Shown: in pieces, positions 1 through 7,890 of the stretch
Position numbering within the stretch: the first letter of the stretch is position 1
Layout of the letters: each line of letters begins with the position of its first letter
Assembly (NCBI RefSeq): GCF_034008315.1
Contig: NZ_CP125377.1
Span: 3,794,001 to 3,858,000, forward strand
Source: Pseudomonas sp. P8_241
GTDB taxonomy: Bacteria; Pseudomonadota; Gammaproteobacteria; Pseudomonadales; Pseudomonadaceae
Direction of reading: 5' to 3'
Length of the DNA stretch: 64,000 nt
Notes under the pieces: model-generated
Databases searched by the model: none
The model's input: only the letters and a program-made list of their open reading frames with translations
What the model was told of the DNA's origin: nothing
Translations under genes and position numbers: made by a program

Positions 1-578
1 TTGGTCTTGACCGTGCCCATGTATTGACCGACCAGCGCTTCGGCGGTGTCCAGGGTTTGCTTGGCGATGCTGTCTTCACGGTACAGGCCGCGATAGCGCT
101 CGACATCGACCTGGGCGTTTTTCAGTTGTGCCTGATTCTGCAGCAAGGTGCCTTCGGCCTGAAGCAGGGCGTTCTGGTATGGGCGCGGGTCGATCTCGGC
201 GAGCAGGTCACCAGCCTTGACCATTTGCCCCTCTTCGAAATTGATCTTCATCAGTTCACCGCCAACACGGCTGCGCACATTGATGGTGTTCAACGCCGTA
301 ACGGTGCCCAGCGCCTTGTAGTACAGCGGAAAATCACCCTTGACCGCCGGGGCTACGCGTACCGGCACCGGCCCGGACGCTCCACCGAACCCCGGCCGCA
401 TGCCACCCGACCGGCCAGTGTGCCCGGCCACGGCTTTTTGCCCCGCGCCTTCTTTCGGTGCAGCGCTGCCGGGCCAGAATTTCCAGCACAGGGCGGCGAT
501 GACCAACAGGACGAGCAGGCCAAACAGCCAGCGACGGGGACTACGGGAAGCGGAGGATTGCATTGAGTGATCAACCAT
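1..578 (-). CDS. mdtA: MdtA-like RND efflux periplasmic adaptor, 5' part
   Basis: This is the N-terminal ~192 residues of a HlyD/MdtA-family membrane fusion protein; the gene runs off the left edge. It would link an RND pump in the inner membrane to an outer-membrane channel. Visible parts are a basic N-terminus, one membrane segment (about residues 15-33), a Gly/Pro-rich linker, then the first barrel-sandwich strand (VPVRVAPA, ALGTVTALNTI, SRVGGELMKI, EEGQMVKAGDLLAEIDPRPY) and the start of the helical hairpin (YQNALLQAEGTLLQNQAQL). This pattern closely follows MdtA. The ATG at 578 gives MVDHSMQSS; an in-frame ATG at 563 is possible and neither has a strong ribosome site. Pump genes would be expected beyond position 1, out of view. 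The plus-strand ORF over this stretch is a shadow. Confidence 0.88.
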   Translation of the reverse strand, partial: MVDHSMQSSASRSPRRWLFGLLVLLVIAALCWKFWPGSAAPKEGAGQKAVAGHTGRSGGMRPGFGGASGPVPVRVAPAVKGDFPLYYKALGTVTALNTINVRSRVGGELMKINFEEGQMVKAGDLLAEIDPRPYQNALLQAEGTLLQNQAQLKNAQVDVERYRGLYREDSIAKQTLDTAEALVGQYMGTVKT

Positions 579-711
579 TGGGCGCGTGGGCTTGTTTTAC
601 ATGAGGCTGAACGATAAGCACTGGCGGCTCTTAAGCAAAGCGCCTTTACCGGCAATTTACCTTCGGCTTACGTAACAGGAGTTTTGTGTAAGACACTGAA
701 GCACAAATGAA

Positions 712-737
712 AACGGCCTGGACAGGGCCAGGCCGTT
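712..737 (-). terminator. Rho-independent terminator of tpx
   Basis: A perfect 10-bp inverted repeat (AACGGCCTGG / CCAGGCCGTT) with a 6-nt loop lies 20 bp past the tpx stop. On the minus strand it is followed by TTTTC. Confidence 0.8.
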
Positions 738-756
738 AAACATTGTAAAGGTAAGC

Positions 757-1257
757 TTATTTCAGTACAGCAAGGGCCGCGTCGTAGTTTGGCTCGTCAG
801 CGATTTCGCCAACCAGCTCGCTGTGCAGCACGTTGTCGTTTTCGTCCAGTACCACGACGGCACGGGCGGTCAGGCCTTTGAGCGGGCCGTCAGCAATGGC
901 AACGCCGTAGTTTTCGATGAACTCGGCGCCGCGCAGGGTCGACAGGTTCTGTACGTTTTCCAGGCCTTCGGCACCGCAGAAACGGGCTTGGGCGAACGGC
1001 AGGTCAGCGGAGATGCACAGCACGACCGTGTTGGCGACATCGCTGGCCTTGGCGTTGAACTGGCGCACGGAAGTCGCGCAGGTCGGGGTGTCGACGCTTG
1101 GGAAGATGTTCAGCACTTTGCGCTTGCCGGCAAAGTCCTGCAGGGTGACGTCGGACAGATTGCCGGCAACCAGGGAAAAGGCTGGCGCCTTGGAACCGGC
1201 TTGTGGCAGTTGGCCGTTAACTTGAACCGGGTTGCCTTTAAGAGTGACTTGAGCCAT
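757..1257 (-). CDS. tpx: Thiol peroxidase (atypical 2-Cys peroxiredoxin)
   Basis: A 166-residue Tpx-type peroxiredoxin that reduces hydroperoxides using thioredoxin. The peroxidatic cysteine is C60 in [10 protein letters not shown] and the resolving cysteine is C94 in ARFCGAEGL, the spacing expected for the Tpx group. The length is typical. The start is the ATG at 1257 ([10 protein letters not shown]), preceded by AAGGACTCCGTTC; a longer upstream reading frame adds 19 residues that do not resemble the family. The gene stands alone, with a hairpin terminator downstream and a REP-like repeat upstream. Confidence 0.95.
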   Translation of the reverse strand: MAQVTLKGNPVQVNGQLPQAGSKAPAFSLVAGNLSDVTLQDFAGKRKVLNIFPSVDTPTCATSVRQFNAKASDVANTVVLCISADLPFAQARFCGAEGLENVQNLSTLRGAEFIENYGVAIADGPLKGLTARAVVVLDENDNVLHSELVGEIADEPNYDAALAVLK

Positions 1258-1416
1258 GAACGGAGTCCTTCTGACGTGGTGGTGGAGAATTTTGACGAGG
1301 CCGAAGTTAACCACGAAATTGTCCGACGACCTATGGTCAAAACCAAATTGTCATGTGTCAGCGCACAAAATTGGATACAACTCGTTACCCCTCCTCCTTT
1401 TGAACACCACAATACT

Positions 1417-1497
1417 CCTGTAGGCGCTGCCTTGCCTGCGATGACGACATCCAGTCCAACATCTATATTGACTGACCCACCACCATCGCGGGTGAAC
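1417..1497. repeat. Degenerate REPIN
   Basis: Two inverted, decayed copies of the local REP palindrome (left arm CTGTAGGCGCTGCCTTGC, right arm CCACCATCGCGGGTG) are separated by the usual short spacer containing ATTGACTGA. It fills most of the gap between tpx and the DGPF gene. Confidence 0.55.
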
Positions 1498-1583
1498 AAA
1501 AATTTCGCAGACAGCATTGTCGATTCAAGCATGAGCCGTTCGACTATCCAGTGAATCATCACAAATCCAGCGGAGACCTCACC

Positions 1584-2009
1584 ATGCGATTCATGATCAT
1601 CATCAAAGCCAGCCCCGACTCCGAAGCGGGTGTCATGCCCAGCGAAGAATTGCTGACTGCCATGGGCAATTACAACGAAGAACTGGCCAAAGCCGGCATT
1701 CTCCTTTCCGGCGACGGCCTGCAGCCGAGCAGCAAAGGCGCTCGCGTGCGATTCTCGGGCGACAAGCGCACTGTCATCGACGGCCCCTTCATCGAGACCA
1801 AGGAACTGATCGCCGGGTTCTGGATTTGGCAGGTAACGTCAAAAGAAGAAGCCATCGAATGGGTCAAGCGCTGCCCCAACCCGATGCCCGGCACCGAAGC
1901 CGAGATCGAGATTCGCCAGGTGTTCGAGCTGGAGGATTTCGGTGCAGAGCTCACGCCCCAATTGCGTGAGCAGGAAGAGCGAGTGTTCGGGCAAGCGAAG
2001 AAGTGCTGA
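1584..2009 (+). CDS. YCII-related (DGPF domain) protein
   Basis: A 141-residue protein of the YCII/DGPF family, small ferredoxin-like dimers often encoded beside ECF sigma factors. The signature VIDGPFIETKELIAGFWIW occupies about residues 64-82. The start is the ATG at 1584 (MRFMIIIKASPDSE) with GGAGA upstream; the longer frame from 1551 adds 11 residues. No sigma-factor partner is visible here, so the role is unknown. The gene is convergent with, and abuts, the bacteriocin fragment on the other strand. Confidence 0.85.
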   Translation: MRFMIIIKASPDSEAGVMPSEELLTAMGNYNEELAKAGILLSGDGLQPSSKGARVRFSGDKRTVIDGPFIETKELIAGFWIWQVTSKEEAIEWVKRCPNPMPGTEAEIEIRQVFELEDFGAELTPQLREQEERVFGQAKKC

Positions 2010-2545
2010 GTGTCACGTACAGCGGATCAAGTCCTGAATCTGCGGGGAAGACCAGGATGTAATCGTCGTACTCGGCGGCTTGAGCGTCGCCGGCCATGGA
2101 TTCAATTAATGGCACCGGTAAAGACTGTACAAAGCCCAGGCGACGCGGCGAGGCCTGGGCTGCTGGAACAAGCGTTTCGAGAGTGGCCGGGGCAGACCAG
2201 CACAGGGTGATGGGTGCGACTCCATCGGTGGTAAAACTGAACCCGTTCGATTGTGGGTCGTGTCGCACCGACCGCACTCTGACGCTATTGCCGACGGCCT
2301 GAGCGATGTACACCTGAGACAGTGATTTGATCTCGCGCGCTCCCTGGAACATCGTTCCCGGTTTGGCGGGCACTACCGTCGTGCCCATTCTGAAAGGCAG
2401 TTCGATCTGCCCCTGACACGTTGCCATCGACAGCCAATCCTGTCCTTCAAGTGGCATGAATTCGACCAGAGGAACACTGAGCGCGTAGACCTGACTGTCG
2501 GCGCGACTGGAAAACTCGAACCGCAGGACTGTTGCGCACGGGCTT
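2010..2545 (-). pseudogene. Pyocin-S domain fragment (bacteriocin remnant)
   Basis: On the minus strand one frame reads LRFEFSSRADSQVYALSVPLVEFMPLEG and continues to EYDDYILVFPADSGLDPLYVTL, which resembles the S-type pyocin middle domain. There is no translocation or receptor region before it and no nuclease domain after it. The frame then runs into the antisense of the DGPF gene. It directly follows, in another frame, the end of an immunity-like sequence. I read it as the leftover of a bacteriocin gene truncated at both ends. Some coding activity as a C-terminal extension cannot be excluded. Confidence 0.6.
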
Positions 2546-2789
2546 TCACCTCACCTTTCTCGTGATGCCAGTTCCTCACGTAATACACGACTGACTCCGC
2601 GGAATGGCTATTGACCTTGTCGTCAGGATAAAACAACAAGTCTGCACCTTTGGGATGTCCGCAGATTCGGTCGAAATGTTCAATCAACCGGTCATGGTCC
2701 TGCCTGGGTAAATCAACGGCCCAGATTCTGTTGACCAGTGCCTGGAATTCCGACTGGGTGTAATCCTTTAGTGTGGCTTTAAGTTCCAT
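2536..2789 (-). CDS. Colicin E9/S-pyocin-type immunity-like protein (degraded C-terminus)
   Basis: The frame starting at the ATG at 2789 (MELKATLKDYTQSEFQALV) resembles DNase-bacteriocin immunity proteins: the DYTxxEF motif, IEHFDRICGHPKGADLLFYP, and HSAESVVYYVRNWHHEKGE. The family is about 85 residues long. Here the conserved part ends near 2540 and the frame runs on to 2373 through sequence that is really the pyocin-S fragment in the wrong frame. An upstream in-frame ATG lies at 2819. The protein may be functional with a foreign tail, or it may be decaying; the end given is where similarity stops, not a stop codon. Confidence 0.6.
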
Positions 2790-2881
2790 CTTGGGTTCTT
2801 CCTTGTGTTTATTGGACATACAGCTGAAAGCAATGGCAGCCGCTCATCGAGTTGGGACAGCTGCCTGTTAGCCAGTGACAT

Positions 2882-3154
2882 CTATTCGGGCTTGAATCCG
2901 GGCTTATTGTTGGCCGCCCGCCATTCCTTGACTTTTTTCAGAATGCCCTCGGGACTGTCTTCCTGACCGTCCTTTGGGTAGAAGATGACATCGGAGCGCT
3001 CTGGGTGCTCGGTGATTTTTTCAAAGTGGACGAGAAGACCATCCAGATATATTTCCAACTCTTTACCATGCAACCCCGCTGGACAATTACGAAACCTACG
3101 TAAAAAAGACAAAAACTCTGCCTCTGTATAGTCTTCATATCCATCTTTAAAGAT
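2882..3154 (-). CDS. Colicin E9-type immunity protein homologue, start codon unclear
   Basis: The frame reads DYTEAEFLSFLRRF, LLVHFEKITEHPERSDVIFYP and GILKKVKEWRAANNKPGFK, a very clear match to the Im2/Im7/Im9 fold family (the acidic helix that binds a DNase toxin, then the conserved YP and WRAANGKxGFK tail). In-frame sequence upstream of DYTEAEF reaches a stop (TAA) without any ATG, GTG or TTG. The only canonical start is a TTG at 3112, which would remove helix 1. An ATC at 3154 sits behind AAGGA and would give full length (90 residues). Either a rare start is used or the 5' end is damaged. No matching DNase toxin is in view, so this is an orphan immunity gene. Confidence 0.7.
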   Translation of the reverse strand: MFKDGYEDYTEAEFLSFLRRFRNCPAGLHGKELEIYLDGLLVHFEKITEHPERSDVIFYPKDGQEDSPEGILKKVKEWRAANNKPGFKPE

Positions 3155-3420
3155 CTGATTTTTCTTTCCTTATGGACCTGTATATGACGTTGCGGCGTCA
3201 TTACCGAGATATTATCGACCCCATACACGCCACCCCCCATCGAAACTTCGACATTATGATGAAGCTCGAGAGTTTTCCGCCCGCCGTTTGATCCGCAAGT
3301 CTCGGATATGGAGCGAGTCCTTCACGCAAACTTCTTAGATTGTGTTCGCAAAACGGTCGGCGCAATGTCGGCCCCATAGCGATCGCCCTCCAAAATGCCT
3401 CCCTTACCTTATACAAACGT
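3155..3420. other. Intergenic gap in bacteriocin island, nothing recognised
   Basis: About 270 bp between two immunity-type genes. A 79-residue minus-strand frame (3201-3440) overlaps the end of the DUF6392 gene and has no family features. I see no promoter or terminator that I would defend. Confidence 0.4.
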
Positions 3421-3897
3421 TCAGTCGTGTCCCTTATCAATCAATGTAAAGACCAGCGTTTTAACTTCCATTGCCGCGGTGTATTGAAAGACAACCTTCT
3501 TGCCCGGGTAAACAGCAGGATCCAGTGGGTAGGACTCCCACCCGCCCGTCTGGCCCATCGGCTGAGGCATCTTGATTGGACCTCTGGATTCCATTGGTTT
3601 GCCGAAGAGCGCATGCACATCGGACTGGGTCTTCATCGACATGTACGGCATTGGCAAATCACCTCCATACACAATGATTCCAGGCATTGTCTCCATTAGG
3701 GTGACAAAAACCTTTTTCAGCCGATTCGTTCCAGCCCAAAAGCTAAGTTCCACCCCTGGAAACGGTTCAATGTCAAGCCAATCTCTACCTTCGTAAAGTT
3801 CCTGCAGAGCCTGACGTGGAACGACTCCCTCAGAAACTAACGCATCGTAAGACTTACCAAGCCCTGCGATCCATTCCTCGATCTTCACTGCGCTCAT
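3421..3897 (-). CDS. DUF6392 family protein, candidate bacteriocin immunity protein
   Basis: A 158-residue protein (MSAVKIEEWIAGLGKSYDAL) with the pattern I associate with DUF6392: LELSFWAGTNRL-like, GDLPMPYMSMKTQSDVHALFG, ESRGPIKMPQPMGQTGGWES, and the tail VFTLIDKGHD. Its ATG overlaps the toxin stop codon (TGATG), which indicates translational coupling. Position and coupling directly downstream of the bacteriocin are what one expects of the cognate immunity protein. That role is inference; the family has no activity known to me. No signal peptide or membrane segment is visible, as expected for a cytoplasmic inhibitor of an intracellular toxin. Confidence 0.75.
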   Translation of the reverse strand: MSAVKIEEWIAGLGKSYDALVSEGVVPRQALQELYEGRDWLDIEPFPGVELSFWAGTNRLKKVFVTLMETMPGIIVYGGDLPMPYMSMKTQSDVHALFGKPMESRGPIKMPQPMGQTGGWESYPLDPAVYPGKKVVFQYTAAMEVKTLVFTLIDKGHD

Positions 3898-5310
3898 CAG
3901 TACCACCCCTGCTCTTTGCTTAGCGAATGTAATTGCTCAAGGACTCTTTCAATTTCAGCTGCTGAAATACTTTCCGCTAACAACCCCTCTTTTAGCGCTA
4001 AAACATTACTTTCAATTGCACTAAAAATATCAGAGGAGTCTTCAACGCGCTTCTGCTTAGAGTTTCGCCCTCCATAAGTCTCACTGAATTTTTGGTGGAC
4101 TTTCTGAGGAATTGCGACGCTCGGTGCACGATTCAGAATTTTGCCAATTTCCTGCTTCGTTAAATCTGGAAAATTCAATTCCAAATGTGCCTCCAGCGCC
4201 TTTCTAGAAGGAATATGATCAATATCCAACCCATCCCCCCTGCTCCGCCCACTAAGCTCGTTATACGGCCCTACCTCCAATGGCTCAACCGGCGGACCAA
4301 CGAAAACCAGTCCGGGCGAAGGTAGATCCCCATCTCCCGGAAACCCCGGAATACTCGCACCAATCTCCCCCTCGTCAACAGCCGGAAACGTCTCGTTATG
4401 CGGTAGGACCGGGATCGCCGGGTTGCCGGGATATACCGTCGGGGACGTTGGTGTGCCGGGTAGCGTCGTCGACCCAAGGTGTTCGCTACCCGGTGGCACC
4501 AAGGGTTTCCATGTGGCGGCAGGCGGGAGCGGCCAGGACACCACTGCGGGTTCGATCCCCAGCCACCCCCCGGCACTGTTCGGTGTCTTGATGCTGATCT
4601 GATCGAGGTTGAAAGGATCGGACCAGAAATCCGCTCGTTCTTCGTAACGCAGTTCGAACTCACGGTTTTCACCCACCCATGTGTTTTTCGGCGCGTAGGG
4701 GGCGAAGCCTTGTTCGATACGTGCTTTGTTCACCTCATCGAATCGGGTGGTGAGCGGTGGGTGTTCTCCCAGGGTTCGCCACAGCGCTTCATCGAAGGCG
4801 GCGAACGACTTGAATTCGCGTCCGCGCAACTGATCACCGACCTGGGTCGGGATGGCCACGCCATTGGCCTGGGTGGCCGCTTTCCACCAACCGACCGTCG
4901 CCGGTTGCCCCGTCCCGCTGACGGTGCCCGTACCCAGGGGCGGCACGCTGAAAGAAACGTACGTTGGCGATAAACCCGGCACGCAGACAATGCAGTCCTG
5001 GATGCGCAAATCGACGCCGGCCGGGATGTCCTGGATCTGCGGCTCGGTCACCGTCAATGGTGCCTGAAGGGGTGTCGTAGCCTGAGGCATGGCCTCTGGC
5101 GCGAACAGCAGGTGCCTGGTCGGTGAGCCCGGTATCTGCCCTTTTCCTGGCTTTTTTTCTCCGGTTGCTAACGCCACCAAAATTGCCTGAGGCGCCGACC
5201 CGATTGCCTGCGCCACCCAATCCGCCACCCGAGCCCCCGCCGGAGGCGGGCGGTCCGGACCTGATGACTACGTCTCCTGACGATCCATCGTTGAATATAC
5301 GTTGTGCCAT
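3897..5310 (-). CDS. S-type pyocin/colicin-like bacteriocin, apparently frameshifted
   Basis: A colicin-like toxin. The ATG at 5310 (MAQRIFNDGSSGDVVIRSG, behind AAGGAG) opens a Gly/Ser-rich N-terminus typical of TonB- or Tol-dependent bacteriocins. Near 5222-5240 the meaningful frame changes: the second frame (GTG at 5228, 443 codons) carries ADWVAQAIGSAPQ, then IPAGVDLRIQDCIVCVPGLSP, FAAFDEALWRTLGEHP and a Pro-rich linker. The C-terminal ~110 residues (GLDIDHIPSRKALE, VAIPQKVHQKFSETYGGRN) look like a toxin domain with D-x-D-H and V-H motifs. They recall metal-dependent HNH/ENDO VII-like toxins, but this is not certain. A DUF6392 gene overlaps the stop. Without the frameshift it would be a ~470-residue bacteriocin; as written the N-terminus is out of frame. 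Confidence 0.75.
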
Positions 5311-5652
5311 ACAGTTCTCCTTATCTGTAGGGCACAGGATGTCGGGGGTGCGATGGTCAGGTGCGGTACATATGCATACGCCTGACGTGTTTTTCCGGAA
5401 TCTGTACTTCCTCTGTGTGGATTAAATCAATGAATGTTGTACGACGCCCGCCGAAACTAACTTTGTAGTACACATATTGCATGCCAACTTGAACACAAAA
5501 CCAAAGAATTAATCCCTTCGACTGGCCAACTCATGGTTAGATGCTAACTTCAACTGACGCCGTCCTACGGCTCGCTCAGAAAAGGATTACACGATAACGG
5601 CCAAAAAAATAAGGCCGGGTATTCAGTGAGCCACCAGGGAACCGGGGGAATC
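5311..5652. promoter_or_regulatory. Divergent region between bacteriocin and barrel operon
   Basis: This 340-bp, AT-richer stretch separates the minus-strand bacteriocin from the plus-strand operon. It must hold both promoters. I looked for a LexA box (CTGT-N8-ACAG) and found none; the nearest is CTGT-N5-ACAG just upstream of the toxin ribosome site. No other motif is recognised. Confidence 0.4.
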
Positions 5653-6441
5653 ATGTTCAAAAAGATGGGGATGTGCGCCTTTGCATTGGCGACTTCACTC
5701 GCGCCTGTCGTTTCAGTCCGGGCGGATAACGCCGAGACTGCCAACAAAAGCAACAATCCGCTGAATCTGGCGCCTGGCGTCAACCTTCAGGACTACTACA
5801 CGCCCAAGCTCTACGACACCAACGTCCACACCAATGACGCGCTGTTGCGCGGCGCGTTGCCGATGGCGCCCAACGACTTCATCGGTGTCCCGCAACTGCT
5901 GCGTGTCACGCTGCCTGTCAGCACCCGTCCCGATCCGCATAACGGTTACAGCACCGGCATCGGGGACCTGAACGTGTTCGACATTTTCTTGCTCAAGACC
6001 GAAGGCGTGCAGTTGGGCATCGGCCCGCAGATCACTGCGCCGACCGCCGAACAAGATGAACTCGGGACGGGCAAGTGGCAGGCCGGCCTCTCCGCCATCG
6101 CCATCGATTCCTCGCCTCGCGGGCTGCTTGGCGCCCTGGTTCAATACCAGAGTTCGTTTGCCGGTGATGAGGACCGCGCCCACGTAGAGTCCGCCACCTT
6201 CCAGCCGTTCATCATCCATAACCTGGAGAAGGGTTGGTACCTGCGCTCGACCGGCACCTGGACGTTCGACCTGAAAAACGACACCCATTACATCCCCCTC
6301 GGTTTGGGTGGCGGTAAAGCCTGGAAATCGGGGTCCAATATCATCAATGCCTTTATTGAACCGCAGTGGACCGTTGACCACAAAGGTGAGGGCCTGCCGA
6401 AATTCACGCTGTACGCCGGTATCAACATCACCTTCGAGTAA
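5653..6441 (+). CDS. Outer-membrane beta-barrel protein (transporter-like)
   Basis: A 262-residue exported protein: MFKKMGMCAFALATSLAPVVSVRA is a clear signal peptide. The mature part has alternating aromatic/polar strands and ends in a barrel-like strand with a terminal aromatic pair (LYAGINITFE). It resembles barrel proteins annotated as neuromodulation- or MetA-pathway-related channels, but I cannot name a substrate. The start is the ATG at 5653; the alternative GTG at 5626 would add nine polar residues ahead of the signal peptide. It is the first gene of a long plus-strand operon, 12 bp from the DUF1254 gene. Confidence 0.7.
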   Translation: MFKKMGMCAFALATSLAPVVSVRADNAETANKSNNPLNLAPGVNLQDYYTPKLYDTNVHTNDALLRGALPMAPNDFIGVPQLLRVTLPVSTRPDPHNGYSTGIGDLNVFDIFLLKTEGVQLGIGPQITAPTAEQDELGTGKWQAGLSAIAIDSSPRGLLGALVQYQSSFAGDEDRAHVESATFQPFIIHNLEKGWYLRSTGTWTFDLKNDTHYIPLGLGGGKAWKSGSNIINAFIEPQWTVDHKGEGLPKFTLYAGINITFE

Positions 6442-6453
6442 TAGGGGTTTTTT

Positions 6454-7878
6454 ATGCATGGGGCACTTCGCGTAGCCGGTTTCAGCCTGATGACGATGTT
6501 TGTCAGTTGCGGTGTCGGCGCACAGAACGCCAGGGCTGATTTCACGGCCACTGCCGAAGAAGCCCGAGCCATTGCCAAGGAAGCTTATCTGTACGGTTTT
6601 CCGGTGGTGGAGATGTACAAGACGCTATACACCCAGGCCGTCGACAAGAAGAGCTCGAACTTCAAGGCGCCGTTCAATCAGATCGGCAACACCGCCAAGG
6701 CCTTCACCGCCAAGGACACGGCGTTTGTCACGCCCAACGCCGACACGCCTTACTCTTTCGTGTGGATGGATTTGCGCGCCGAACCGGTCGTGCTGACGCT
6801 CCCGGCCATTGAAGAGCACCGTTATTACTCGGTGCAGTTGATTGATGCCTATACGCAAAACTTTGCGTACCTGGGCACGCGCAGCACCGGCAACAACGGC
6901 GGCCACTTCATGATTGCCGGGCCCGACTGGAAAGGTCAGCAACCGCAGAACATCGACCGTCTGCTGCGCAGCGAAAGCAATATTGCCTATGCGCTGTACC
7001 GCACGCAGCTGTTCGACGAAAAAGACCTGGCCAACGTCAAGCAGATCCAGAAGGGCTACAAGGTTGAAACCCTGAGCCATTACGACAAACACAAGGCGCC
7101 GCCTGCCGCCACGAAAATCGACTGGCCCAAACCCACGCCGACCATGAGCGACACCCCGGACCTGTTCCGCTACTTGAACTTCATGCTGTCATTCGCCCCG
7201 GCCCAGGACGTGGAAAAGGATCTGCTCGCACGCTTCAAGACCATCGGTATCGAAGCCGGCAAGCCCTACAACCTGACCAGGCTCAGCGCCGATCAACGCA
7301 AGGCGCTGGAAGACGGAATCAGCGACGCCAAGGCGCAGTTTGCCGCGTTCAAGAAAGGCAAAGTCGACACCCATGAAATCACCAGCGGTGATTTTTTCGG
7401 CACCCGCGATCACCTCAAAGGTAATTACCTGTATCGCTATGCCGGGGCCAATATGGGTATTTTCGGCAACTCTGCCGAAGAGGCGAACTACATTGGTTAT
7501 TTCGTCGACAAGGACAACAAGCCGGTCGACGCCTCGAAAAACGACTACACCTTGCACTTCGACAAAGGCGCTCTGCCCCCGGCCGATGCGTTCTGGTCAC
7601 TGACGATGTACGACGCCAGGACCAAACTGCTGGTGGCCAACCCGCTCAATCGCTACCTGATCAACTCGCGCATGCTGCCCGATCTCAAGCTCGATGCGGA
7701 CGGCGGCCTGACCCTTTATGTGCAGCAAAAGGCGCCGGCCGAGGCGTTGCAAAGCAATTGGCTACCGGCGCCGAACGGTCCGTTCTACGGCATCCTGCGT
7801 CTTTACCTGCCAAAACCGGAAGTCACCAGCGGCCAATGGAAAATGCCGTTGCTGACGCCCGTCAACTCAAAACAATAA
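6454..7878 (+). CDS. DUF1254/DUF1214 domain protein, exported
   Basis: A 474-residue protein with an N-terminal signal peptide, then DUF1254 (AIAKEAYLYGFPVVEMYKTLY; TPNADTPYSFVWMDLRAEPVVL; RYYSVQLIDAYTQNFAYLGTR) and DUF1214 at the C-terminus (PADAFWSLTMYDARTKLLVANPLNRYLINS to GPFYGILRLYLPKP). This two-domain family is widespread in proteobacterial periplasms and lacks an agreed function. The spacing of 12 bp on both sides puts it in one transcript with two outer-membrane barrels and the MoxR/Bat genes. That context suggests an envelope or periplasmic substrate-processing role (inference). Confidence 0.9.
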   Translation: MHGALRVAGFSLMTMFVSCGVGAQNARADFTATAEEARAIAKEAYLYGFPVVEMYKTLYTQAVDKKSSNFKAPFNQIGNTAKAFTAKDTAFVTPNADTPYSFVWMDLRAEPVVLTLPAIEEHRYYSVQLIDAYTQNFAYLGTRSTGNNGGHFMIAGPDWKGQQPQNIDRLLRSESNIAYALYRTQLFDEKDLANVKQIQKGYKVETLSHYDKHKAPPAATKIDWPKPTPTMSDTPDLFRYLNFMLSFAPAQDVEKDLLARFKTIGIEAGKPYNLTRLSADQRKALEDGISDAKAQFAAFKKGKVDTHEITSGDFFGTRDHLKGNYLYRYAGANMGIFGNSAEEANYIGYFVDKDNKPVDASKNDYTLHFDKGALPPADAFWSLTMYDARTKLLVANPLNRYLINSRMLPDLKLDADGGLTLYVQQKAPAEALQSNWLPAPNGPFYGILRLYLPKPEVTSGQWKMPLLTPVNSKQ

Positions 7879-7890
7879 GCGGAGTCAGTC

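Noticed and set aside
24..566. Plus-strand 180-codon frame at the left edge
   Set aside because: The minus strand here encodes the N-terminus of an MdtA-type adaptor with a complete match to the family pattern.
3201..3440. A 79-codon minus-strand frame in the bacteriocin island
   Set aside because: No ribosome site, no family features, and overlap with the end of the DUF6392 gene.
5152..5158. A run of seven A (gene strand) in the bacteriocin gene as a programmed-slippage site
   Set aside because: The family-like frame is already in use upstream of this run (ADWVAQAIGS), so the frame change lies earlier, in the Gly-rich tract.
4834..5310. Frame-1 continuation of the bacteriocin as a separate 158-residue protein
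   Set aside because: Beyond the Gly-rich part it is Arg/Gly-rich shadow sequence of the toxin frame; only the first ~27 residues look real.
5311..5400. LexA box controlling the bacteriocin
   Set aside because: The nearest candidate is CTGT-N5-ACAG, which has the wrong spacing; no CTGT-N8-ACAG was found.
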